32,710 nucleotides of DNA from JAKJBL01 sp964461335 (GTDB lineage Bacteria > Bacillota > Clostridia > Christensenellales > CAG-138): positions 1-32,710 of the forward strand of contig CAYWTY010000014.1 in the NCBI GenBank assembly GCA_964461335.1, read 5' to 3'. The number at the start of each line of letters is the position of its first letter. The stretch's first letter is position 1. Below, piece by piece: positions 7,818 through 15,069 of this stretch. Under the pieces are notes generated by a model. It was not told the DNA's origin and searched no databases. It saw only the letters and a list, made by a program, of their open reading frames with translations. Both the position numbers and the translations under genes were made by a program.

Positions 7818-7844
7818 AAAAAAGTGGCATCAGCCACTTTTTTT
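7818..7844. terminator. Bidirectional terminator between deoC and dapB
   Basis: AAAAAAGTGGC (7818-7828) pairs with GCCACTTTTTT (7833-7843) around the loop ATCA. It gives a T-tract on the plus strand after deoC and, through the A-run, also on the minus strand after the convergent dapB gene. Confidence 0.85.
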
Positions 7845-7867
7845 ATGGGTATAGCCCGGTTAAGAAG

Positions 7868-9082
7868 CTAAAGCTCAAAATGCTTGGATATTGCAGCGAG
7901 CGCAGAAGAAACATCGCTGTTTCTTATGCAGCACGAAATTTTGGTTTCGCTTGTTGTTACAAGCTCAAGCCCTACGCCTGCTTCTGCAAGCACTGAAAAC
8001 AGCTGCCCTGCAACGCCATGGCGAAGCGCCATGCCCGGGCCTTCTACAGTAAGCTTAGTGGTATTGTCAAGTGCATGTATATCGAGGCCTGCAAACTTCG
8101 GCCTAAGCCCGTTTAAGGCGTTTAGCGCAGTTGCAAGCTGCTCCCTTGGTAGCGAAAAGCTTACACTGCCGCATAGGGCTGCCATGCTGATCATATCTAC
8201 AAAAACGCTGCATTTGGCAATGGTTTCAAAAACAAGACTCAAGACGCCGACTTCTCTTGGAAGAGAGTTTATTGTTATTACTGCCTGGTTATCATCTGTG
8301 TACAAGTGGGAGAGCACCTCGCGCTCAGTAACAAGATCATGCATATTATATATGCCGGGCTGCTTATGCATAATGAAGTTAGCAGCACGCAGCGCACCTG
8401 TTGCAAACACTTGTTTGGAGTATGCCTTATGCCCTATGCTTACGACTTCATCCTTGCCGAAAAACTCAACCTTGTGCTCTCCTACAACTGTTCCGCCGCG
8501 CAGAGAATGGAAGCCGATTTCGTCTTTTGTGCGCCTGCAGTCCATACTGTGCCTGCCAAAAACATACTGCCTGCCTTGCGGATATTGCGAACTAACTGCA
8601 TTAGCGAGCATGAGTGCAGTTCCGCTTGGTGCATCAACTTTACGGTTGTGGTGCTTTTCGGTAATTTCAACATCAAAGGCTTCGCCAAGCGCTGCTGAAG
8701 CTTTTTTCAAGAGCTCTATTTGAAGGTTAACGCCAAGTGCCATATTTCCGCTTTGGAAGATTGGAACAACTGCACTTGCGTGCTCAAGCAGGCGCAAATC
8801 CTGCTCAGATAAACCTGTTGTACCAACAACCAAGCGACTGCCGTTTGCCTGAGAGTACTGAAGGAGCTTTGGAAGAGCAGACGGGCGCGAAAAATCAATA
8901 ATTACATCCGCATTACTGGGTGCATCTTGAATATCAGCAACAACAGCTACGCCTTCTGATTCTGTGCAGCCGCCGGGGTCGGCACCTGCAAGCACACAAA
9001 ACGACTCAGGCTGCTCTTTCGCAAGCCTTATAATTGTGCGGCCCATTTGCCCGCACGCGCCGCTAACAATTAAGTTAATCAT
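7868..9082 (-). CDS. dapB: 4-hydroxy-tetrahydrodipicolinate reductase fused to tandem ACT domains
   Basis: Residues 1-255 are a complete DapB, which reduces hydroxytetrahydrodipicolinate in the lysine/diaminopimelate pathway. The nucleotide-binding GACGQMGR is at 8-15, GTTG at 87-90 and the active-site EKHHNRKVDAPSGTA at 142-156. DapB normally stops here (about 250-270 residues), but this reading frame continues without a break to residue 404. Residues about 265-335 (AVITINSLPREVGVLSLVFE) and 342-404 (LTVEGPGMALRHGVAGQLF, then TTSETKIS) match the two ACT domains of aspartokinase regulatory regions, where lysine or threonine binds. It is the last gene of asd-dapA-dapB, 18 bases after dapA. The fusion suggests feedback control on DapB; this is inference. 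Confidence 0.93.
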   Translation of the reverse strand: MINLIVSGACGQMGRTIIRLAKEQPESFCVLAGADPGGCTESEGVAVVADIQDAPSNADVIIDFSRPSALPKLLQYSQANGSRLVVGTTGLSEQDLRLLEHASAVVPIFQSGNMALGVNLQIELLKKASAALGEAFDVEITEKHHNRKVDAPSGTALMLANAVSSQYPQGRQYVFGRHSMDCRRTKDEIGFHSLRGGTVVGEHKVEFFGKDEVVSIGHKAYSKQVFATGALRAANFIMHKQPGIYNMHDLVTEREVLSHLYTDDNQAVITINSLPREVGVLSLVFETIAKCSVFVDMISMAALCGSVSFSLPREQLATALNALNGLRPKFAGLDIHALDNTTKLTVEGPGMALRHGVAGQLFSVLAEAGVGLELVTTSETKISCCIRNSDVSSALAAISKHFEL

Positions 9083-9100
9083 ACTTGCCGGCTCCTTATC

Positions 9101-9976
9101 CTACATAAGTCCATAATCTTTAAGCGCTTTTTCCATCAGAGCGCGGTTAGCCTCGCTCGGCGGGCAAAGCGGAAGGCGCAAATAATCGCTGCACAAGCCA
9201 AGCATAGCGCACATAGTTTTTATAGGAATTGGGTTAACTTCAGAAAATGCGGCTTTCCATATAGGCAGCACTTTAAACTGAAGCCGGGCTGCCTCTTTAA
9301 TATTGCCAAGAAAATACGCTTCGCAAAGGTTATGCATATCCTCTGGGATAACATTGGCTATTGTAGATATAACGCCGCTACCCCCAAGCGAAAGCAAGGG
9401 AAGCACATGGTCGTCATTGCCGGAATAAATATCGCATTCAGGCGCTATTGCCGCAAGCTGCACAATCTGCTCTATGTTTGCGCTTGCTTCTTTTATACCG
9501 ACTATGTTATTGTGGGCAAGCAGCTTTTTCATTGTCTCAGGTAAAAGGTTCAACCCTGTGCGGCCTGGCACATTATAAACAATAATCGGGATATTTACAG
9601 CATCCGCAACTGCGCTAAAATGCGCAACAAGGCCTGCCTGTGTTGTTTTGTTGTAGTAGGGCGTTACAATGAGAAGGCCGTCAGCTCCAGCTTCCTCTGC
9701 TGCTTTACTCTCACGAATAACAGTAGCTGTATTGTTTCCGCCTGTTCCTGCAATAATGGGTACGCGCTTTGCTGTTTGTTTTATTGCAAAGCTTATTGCA
9801 GCGAGTTTTTCTTCAGACGCCATTGTTGAGGCTTCGCCTGTTGTGCCGCATACTACTATAGCGTCAGTCTTGCCTGTTATTTGGCGCTCAATAAGCGCAG
9901 AAAAGGCTTTAAAATCAATGCCCTCGTTTGTAAATGGGGTAATTATTGCAACAGCTGAGCCTTTAAAAATTGCCAT
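9101..9976 (-). CDS. dapA: 4-hydroxy-tetrahydrodipicolinate synthase
   Basis: The 291-residue protein condenses pyruvate with aspartate semialdehyde, the first committed step of diaminopimelate and lysine synthesis. Catalytic residues are all present: Thr45-Thr46 (CGTTGEAS), Tyr134 and Arg139 (VYNVPGRTG), and Schiff-base Lys162 (GIKEAS). I chose the ATG at 9976 because AAGGAGG lies nine bases upstream; an in-frame TTG two codons earlier is too close to that site. It lies between asd (56 bases upstream) and dapB (18 bases downstream) and is transcribed with them. Confidence 0.95.
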   Translation of the reverse strand: MAIFKGSAVAIITPFTNEGIDFKAFSALIERQITGKTDAIVVCGTTGEASTMASEEKLAAISFAIKQTAKRVPIIAGTGGNNTATVIRESKAAEEAGADGLLIVTPYYNKTTQAGLVAHFSAVADAVNIPIIVYNVPGRTGLNLLPETMKKLLAHNNIVGIKEASANIEQIVQLAAIAPECDIYSGNDDHVLPLLSLGGSGVISTIANVIPEDMHNLCEAYFLGNIKEAARLQFKVLPIWKAAFSEVNPIPIKTMCAMLGLCSDYLRLPLCPPSEANRALMEKALKDYGLM

Positions 9977-10032
9977 CTTCAATTGCCTCCTTCTAAAGCA
10001 GTACTAGAGCAGAACATTTGCCCTTATGGGGT

Positions 10033-11040
10033 TTATTCCTGCCATTGTCGTATGAGTTCTTGGGCTATCATAACTGCGTTTGTAGCTGCGCCTTTACGCA
10101 CATTATCTGCAACGCACCACAGGTTAACACCATTTTCTATTGAGAAGTCCCTGCGTATGCGGCCAACATAAACAGGGTCAGTACCTTCTGCGAATATAGG
10201 CATAGGGTATTTATTTGAGCTTGGCTCGTCAAGTACAACAAGGCCTGGCGCTTTTTTAAGCAGTTCGCGCAGCTCTTCCAGCTCAAAAGCAGAGCCTAAT
10301 TCTATGTTAATGCTTTCAGAATGGGAAAAGAAAACAGGTACGCGCACTGCTGTTGCAGTTATAGGCAACTCAGGAAGGGAAAGAATCTTGCGCGTTTCAT
10401 CAACCATCTTTTGCTCTTCTTTTGTATAGCCATTGTCTAGGAACGAGTCAATATGCGGTATGCAGTTGCCTGCAATCGGGTAGTTGAATTTTGTCGGGGG
10501 GTTTCCCTTTAAACCCTCTTCTAAATCTTGATATCCGCCGCGGCCAGCGCCAGAAACTGACTGATATGTTGAATAAATAATGCGCTTTAGCCCGTATTTA
10601 GCAGCAAGAGGCTTAAGTACAACCATTGCCTGAATAGTTGAGCAGTTCGGGTTAGCAATTATGCCCTTTTTTCTATACAGGGGGAGGTGTTCCGGGTTAA
10701 CTTCCGGCACAATAAGGGGAACATCCGGGTCCATGCGCCAAAAACTGGAGTTGTCTATTACTGCTGCACCAGCTTCAACTGCATAAGGCGCGAACTTCTC
10801 AGAGACTGCGCCACCTGCAGAAAACAGCACAATATCAATATTAAGCCCAACAAAACAGTTTTCGTGCAGCTCGCGCACTAAAATATCCTCGCCCAAAAAG
10901 CGCAGCTTGGTGCCTGCGCTGTGTTTGGATGCGAAAAAATAGTATTCTTTTATAGGTAAACGCCGTTCTTCAAGTACTTGCAGAATCTTTCTGCCTACCA
11001 TGCCTGTTGCGCCTACAACTGCAAGTGTGTATTGGGTCAT
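10033..11040 (-). CDS. asd: Aspartate-semialdehyde dehydrogenase
   Basis: The 335-residue protein reduces aspartyl phosphate to aspartate semialdehyde, the branch point for lysine/diaminopimelate, threonine and methionine. It has the NADP-binding GATGMVG at residues 10-16, the catalytic Cys133 in NPNCSTIQ, Gln160 in STYQSVSGAG, and RVPVFFSH with Arg233 and His240. The length is normal. It is the first gene of asd-dapA-dapB, with a strong promoter about 70-95 bases upstream of the start codon and an AAGGGGG ribosome site. The aspartokinase that makes its substrate is in a separate minus-strand unit at 20444-21757. Confidence 0.96.
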   Translation of the reverse strand: MTQYTLAVVGATGMVGRKILQVLEERRLPIKEYYFFASKHSAGTKLRFLGEDILVRELHENCFVGLNIDIVLFSAGGAVSEKFAPYAVEAGAAVIDNSSFWRMDPDVPLIVPEVNPEHLPLYRKKGIIANPNCSTIQAMVVLKPLAAKYGLKRIIYSTYQSVSGAGRGGYQDLEEGLKGNPPTKFNYPIAGNCIPHIDSFLDNGYTKEEQKMVDETRKILSLPELPITATAVRVPVFFSHSESINIELGSAFELEELRELLKKAPGLVVLDEPSSNKYPMPIFAEGTDPVYVGRIRRDFSIENGVNLWCVADNVRKGAATNAVMIAQELIRQWQE

Positions 11041-11107
11041 ATTCTAAGTGTTTCCCCCTTGAAAGTTTTAAGTGAGGAAGTAAGATTATCCTATGCGATT
11101 GGGGGAA

Positions 11108-11136
11108 AGTATAGCACAAACAAGCAGCTAAGTCAA
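11108..11136 (-). promoter_or_regulatory. Promoter of asd-dapA-dapB
   Basis: On the minus strand TTGACT (11131-11136) and TATACT (11108-11113) are spaced by exactly 17 bases. The predicted leader of about 60 bases is too short for a lysine riboswitch, and no such motif is visible, so lysine control at the RNA level is not supported here. Confidence 0.75.
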
Positions 11137-11225
11137 ACCTCACTCTGTATAAAACTCAAGGAGAATCTGCAGGAAAACTTTTGCATTCATGCATAACGGA
11201 GATTAAAATCTACTGCTTGCCTGCG

Positions 11226-11254
11226 TTGCACAGCCGCGAAATAAAGTGTAAAAT
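11226..11254 (+). promoter_or_regulatory. Promoter giving an apparently leaderless transcript
   Basis: TTGCAC (11226-11231) and TAAAAT (11249-11254) are spaced by 17 bases. The ATG of the methyltransferase gene begins only seven bases after the -10 box, where transcription would be expected to start, and no ribosome-binding site lies between. Confidence 0.55.
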
Positions 11255-11260
11255 AAACAT

Positions 11261-12016
11261 ATGAAGCAACCTATTGGCGAAGCATATGGCAGGCTTGCTG
11301 CAGTATATGATGTGCTTATGCACGATGTTGACTATAAAGCATGGGCGGAGCATATAAAAACAATGCTGCGCTCTAATGCGCACCCTGTTAAAACAGTGCT
11401 TGATTGCGCATGCGGCACAGGAGAAATCGCACTTCGCCTTTGTAATGCAGGATATTGTGTTACAGGGGTTGACTCTTCGCCTGATATGCTCTATATTGCG
11501 CAGTTAAAGGCGCAAGCGCAAGGCAAGAGGTTCCCCCTTGTTTTGCAGGATATGCGTGAGCTTTCACTGCACAAGCCTGTTGATGCTATTTGCTGTGCAT
11601 GTGATGGGGTTAACTACCTAACCTCAATGGCTGATGTGCTTAAGTTTTTTGAAGCCGCACATGGGGCGCTTGTACCTGGAGGGCTGCTCCTTTTTGACAT
11701 AAGCTCCCGCTACAAGCTTGAAACAGTGCTTGCAAATAATGTATTTGGCGAAGCTTTAGAGAACTCTGCATACCTGTGGCGCAACAACTGCGATAGACTT
11801 TCGCATCTTGTTGAAATGGAGCTAACGGTGTTTAACAAATGCGGTGCGCTGTATGAGCGTTTTATGGAGTACCATCTTCAGCGCGCACACTCTAAGCGTG
11901 AAATAGAGCAGGCCCTAAAAGCCTCCGGCTTTAAAGAGGTAGAAGCCTTTGAAGCGTTCACATTTAGCCCAGTTCGCGCTAAGACAGAACGCATCCAGTT
12001 TCAGGCTAAGCGCTAA
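11261..12016 (+). CDS. Class I SAM-dependent methyltransferase
   Basis: The 251-residue protein has the methyltransferase motif I at residues 47-55 (LDCACGTGE), the acidic end of strand two at Asp71 (GVDSSPDML), the motif LQDMREL near 92 and PGGLLLFDIS around 145. It begins with YGRLAAVYDVLMHDVDY, a common opening in Firmicute methyltransferases of the UbiE/YqeM-like group. The substrate is unknown. The gene is divergent from asd. Its predicted promoter leaves almost no 5' leader. The TPR-protein gene follows by 77 bases and the three plus-strand genes up to 14954 may be read together. Confidence 0.85.
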   Translation: MKQPIGEAYGRLAAVYDVLMHDVDYKAWAEHIKTMLRSNAHPVKTVLDCACGTGEIALRLCNAGYCVTGVDSSPDMLYIAQLKAQAQGKRFPLVLQDMRELSLHKPVDAICCACDGVNYLTSMADVLKFFEAAHGALVPGGLLLFDISSRYKLETVLANNVFGEALENSAYLWRNNCDRLSHLVEMELTVFNKCGALYERFMEYHLQRAHSKREIEQALKASGFKEVEAFEAFTFSPVRAKTERIQFQAKR

Positions 12017-12093
12017 AAAAGATATGCGCAAAAAGGGGTAATTGAAATAGTGAAGTTTTGGGTCTCTAGGAAATACCTTTTCTTACAGACTGC

Positions 12094-13836
12094 ATGAGTT
12101 TTTATGAGCAGGTGAGTAAAATGAAAAAGAACAAACAAGAACATAAGGGAAGAGTGCTGCCTTTTGAAAGAGACAGCGCGTTCTTCTTAAAACGAGGGAT
12201 AGAGCGCCTTGAACGCAACAACCTGCTTGAGGCAATCAGCCACTATCGCCAGGCACAAAGGCGCGAACCTGAAAACATAGAAATACAGCTTGCAATAGCT
12301 GAAGTATTAACTGAAATGCACCGTTACGAGCAGAGCAACAAGCTCTTGTTCCCTTTGCTTTCGCTTAAAGAGAGCCCGTCAGAGTGTTTCTTTGGTATAG
12401 CCTGCAATTTTGTAGGGATGCAGGAGTTTTCACAGGCGCATGACAGCCTTGAGAGCTACTTGGCGCTTGACCCTGAGGGAGAGTTTGTCTCAGATGCGCT
12501 CGATATGCTCGATGTAATTGAAGATGAAAGCATCCTCTACGGGATGCCCGGAATCCAGCTGCCTGAAGAACGCGAAGCGCTTAGCATTTGCCAAAGAGGC
12601 AGGCAGCTTCTTGAAAACGGCAGAATGGAAGACGCTATTCGGGTTCTATCCGAAGCTGCTGATAAGTACTCGGATATGCGCTTTGTCCGCAGTAACTTGG
12701 CGCTTGCGCATTTTTGCAAAAAAGACTATAAGCGAGCCATGGAGGCTGTGCGCAGCGTTCTTTCTGAAGCGCCGGATGATGTTCAGGCGCACTGCAACCT
12801 GCTCTTATTTTTGCACGCAGCAAAAGATGATGACGGAGTACAGCGCGAAATCGATTTCCTTAAGCAGGCAAGCACTCTGGACCCACAGGATTGGAACAGG
12901 ATGGCTGTTGTATTTATGGAGCTTGGCCGTATGCACGAAGCGCTTGCAGTGCTTAAGAAGCTGCAGGTCGCCTTCCCTTATGATGAAGGCACTTTGCACA
13001 GGCTTGCAGTCACGAGGTATCACCTTGGCCAATATGATCAGGCGCTTAACTGTTACGACAGATTGTTGAAAATTGACCCAACGGATACTATCGCAGCTTA
13101 TTACAGGCGCATATGCAGTGCGGCAAAACATAATAGAGCAGAAGATATTGACTGGCTTTTTCATTATCAGGTTCCGTATATTGAGGTTTTGCGCAGGGTG
13201 CGAAAAATCAACGAAGTAAGCCGGCTGCCCCATGAGGAGAGCTTAAAGCGCTGGGAAAATGATGAGAGTTTCCGCTGGCTTCTTTTCTGGAGCCTGCGCC
13301 TGCCTGAACTTTCGGCAAAACGCGGCATCCTATCTATGATTGCAAGCTTTGGAGATAGCGAAGCTGAGCGTGTGCTTAGACATTTCCAGCTCGACCAAAT
13401 GCAGCCTGACTCCATTAAGCAGGATGTATTTGGCATGCTAAAGCAAATGAATGCGGCTGAGCCGTACATTGCTTATCTTGATGGACGGCTGGTACAAAGC
13501 AAAGTAAGCATTCGGCATGCGGGCAACCGGGTGCCTGCAGCATACAGGCGCGTTTTTGAAACTGTAATGGAGGCAATGCAGCAGGTGCAATCCAACAGCT
13601 GCATAGTCGAAGCAACAGAAACCTTCCGCCGCTATATGGAAAGCCTATACAACGCCGGGTCAATACCCAAGCTGCGCCCACCGCAGGTAAATGCAGTTGC
13701 AGCAGCAATTGAATACATTGCATGCCGCAAGATTGGCGAAGAAGTTAGTAAGCTTCGGCTTTGCAATACCTATGGCATCTCACAGGTTCGGCTCAATAAT
13801 GCAATAAATAAGCTCATGCTCAATTTGGAGCAGTAG
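12094..13836 (+). CDS. Tetratricopeptide-repeat protein with a cyclin-box-like C-terminus
   Basis: The product has 580 residues from the ATG at 12094, or 571 from the ATG at 12121, which has the better ribosome site (CAGGTGAG). Residues about 28-130 and 165-350 are TPR-like helical pairs, for example LLEAISHYRQAQRREPEN and QYDQALNCYDRLLKIDPTD. There is no signal peptide or membrane segment, so it should be a cytosolic scaffold. The final 60 residues (about 520-580: AVAAAIEYIACRKIGEEVS, then YGISQVRLNNAINKL) have an AAAIEYIAC-type helix and a helix-turn-helix-like end that recall the TFIIB/cyclin fold. That resemblance is by eye and uncertain. The gene ends five bases before the RNA methyltransferase gene, suggesting a link to rRNA or ribosome biology. 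Confidence 0.8.
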   Translation: MSFYEQVSKMKKNKQEHKGRVLPFERDSAFFLKRGIERLERNNLLEAISHYRQAQRREPENIEIQLAIAEVLTEMHRYEQSNKLLFPLLSLKESPSECFFGIACNFVGMQEFSQAHDSLESYLALDPEGEFVSDALDMLDVIEDESILYGMPGIQLPEEREALSICQRGRQLLENGRMEDAIRVLSEAADKYSDMRFVRSNLALAHFCKKDYKRAMEAVRSVLSEAPDDVQAHCNLLLFLHAAKDDDGVQREIDFLKQASTLDPQDWNRMAVVFMELGRMHEALAVLKKLQVAFPYDEGTLHRLAVTRYHLGQYDQALNCYDRLLKIDPTDTIAAYYRRICSAAKHNRAEDIDWLFHYQVPYIEVLRRVRKINEVSRLPHEESLKRWENDESFRWLLFWSLRLPELSAKRGILSMIASFGDSEAERVLRHFQLDQMQPDSIKQDVFGMLKQMNAAEPYIAYLDGRLVQSKVSIRHAGNRVPAAYRRVFETVMEAMQQVQSNSCIVEATETFRRYMESLYNAGSIPKLRPPQVNAVAAAIEYIACRKIGEEVSKLRLCNTYGISQVRLNNAINKLMLNLEQ

Positions 13837-13841
13837 TTGAT

Positions 13842-14954
13842 ATGAAGTTTATAGCAACCTGCAGGCTTGGGCTTGAAGCAATAGTAGCAGCTGAATTGAA
13901 GAAGCTTGAAATAACTGTAATCGATGTAAGCGACGCAGTAATACGCTTTAGCGGCAATGAAAACGACTTAGCCCGGGCTTTGCTCTTTCTGCGTACTGCA
14001 GAGCGCGTGTTATTAGAAGTAGGCAGCTTCCATGCGGAAAGCTTCGAGGCGCTCTTTGATGGTGTAGCTGCGCTTAAGTGGAAGCAGTATCTTCCAAAGG
14101 ATGCGAGTATACATGTTACAGGCAAATCTGCAAAGAGCGGCCTTTTCAGTGTTTCCGACTGCCAGCGGATTACAAAAAAGGCTATTGTTGAAAACCTGCG
14201 CGCGGCTTATCGAACACAGATAATCCCTGAAACCGGAGCAAAAGTAATTGTTGAGGTGGCTCTTTTTAAAAACATTGCAACGCTTGCGCTTGATGCCTGC
14301 GGGGCTGGGCTTGCCCGCCGAGGCTATCGCACGCGAAATGTTGAGGCGCCGCTTAGTGAAACGCTTGCAGCAGGGCTTGTGCTTCTTGCACAGTATAATG
14401 GCGCACAAAGCTTCCTTGACCCTATGTGCGGCTCCGGAACTTTGCCAATAGAAGCTGCATTGATTGCGAAAAACCAAGCTCCTGGGCTGCTGCGCAGCTT
14501 TGCAGCAGAATCTTGGTCATTTATTTCTACACAAGAGTTCAAGCTTGCAAGGGAAGAGGCGCAAAGCTTAATTATTAAAGCGCCCACACAAATAGAAGGC
14601 AGCGACATTGACGCAAAAAGCATAGAGTTGTGCAACTTCCATGCGCAAAGAGCCAAAGTTAGCCCAAACTTTAAGATACGCGCACTTAAGGATTTAGAAG
14701 AAAGCAGTAAATCCGGCATACTCATTACAAACCCGCCCTATGGTGAGCGGATGCTTGATAAAAACAGTGCAGAGCAGCTTTATAGGCAAATGCGGGTTAT
14801 ATTTACAAGGCTGCCGCTTTGGAGCATAAACATTATTTCATCACATCTTGAATTTGAACGAGTTTACGGCAAGCGTGCTAATAAGCGCCGCAAGCTTTCA
14901 AGCGGGGGCAAGCCCTGTATGTTCTACATGTATTTCCCGGGTAAATATGAATAA
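13842..14954 (+). CDS. THUMP-domain RNA methyltransferase, YpsC/RlmL-N type
   Basis: The 370-residue protein has an N-terminal ferredoxin-like/THUMP RNA-binding part (residues 1-155) and a C-terminal Rossmann methyltransferase. FLDPMCGSGTLPIEAALIA at 191-209 is motif I, GSDIDAKSIELC at 253-264 the SAM-ribose strand, and TNPPYGERM at 296-304 the NPPY motif that places it among N-methyltransferases acting on guanine N2 or similar exocyclic amines. Bacillus YpsC and the N-terminal half of E. coli RlmL share this arrangement, so 23S rRNA guanine-N2 methylation is likely but unproven. GGAGCAG lies before the ATG, and only five bases separate it from the TPR gene. Confidence 0.9.
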   Translation: MKFIATCRLGLEAIVAAELKKLEITVIDVSDAVIRFSGNENDLARALLFLRTAERVLLEVGSFHAESFEALFDGVAALKWKQYLPKDASIHVTGKSAKSGLFSVSDCQRITKKAIVENLRAAYRTQIIPETGAKVIVEVALFKNIATLALDACGAGLARRGYRTRNVEAPLSETLAAGLVLLAQYNGAQSFLDPMCGSGTLPIEAALIAKNQAPGLLRSFAAESWSFISTQEFKLAREEAQSLIIKAPTQIEGSDIDAKSIELCNFHAQRAKVSPNFKIRALKDLEESSKSGILITNPPYGERMLDKNSAEQLYRQMRVIFTRLPLWSINIISSHLEFERVYGKRANKRRKLSSGGKPCMFYMYFPGKYE

Positions 14955-15069
14955 AGGTACTATTGAAAAGCAGGCTTTATTAAATAATAATAAATAATAG
15001 GGCGCTCTTAAGCATTATTATTGTGCAGCTGTACTTTAAGGCTAACGCATTAAGTAAAACTTTTTTATC

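Noticed and set aside
7884..8723. A 279-codon open frame on the plus strand opposite dapB
   Set aside because: It is antisense to a clearly real gene, is Ser/Ala-rich with no recognisable motif, and has no ribosome site; it follows from the codon usage of dapB.
11041..11107. Possible lysine riboswitch upstream of asd
   Set aside because: The leader after the predicted start is only about 60 bases and lacks the known lysine-riboswitch motifs.
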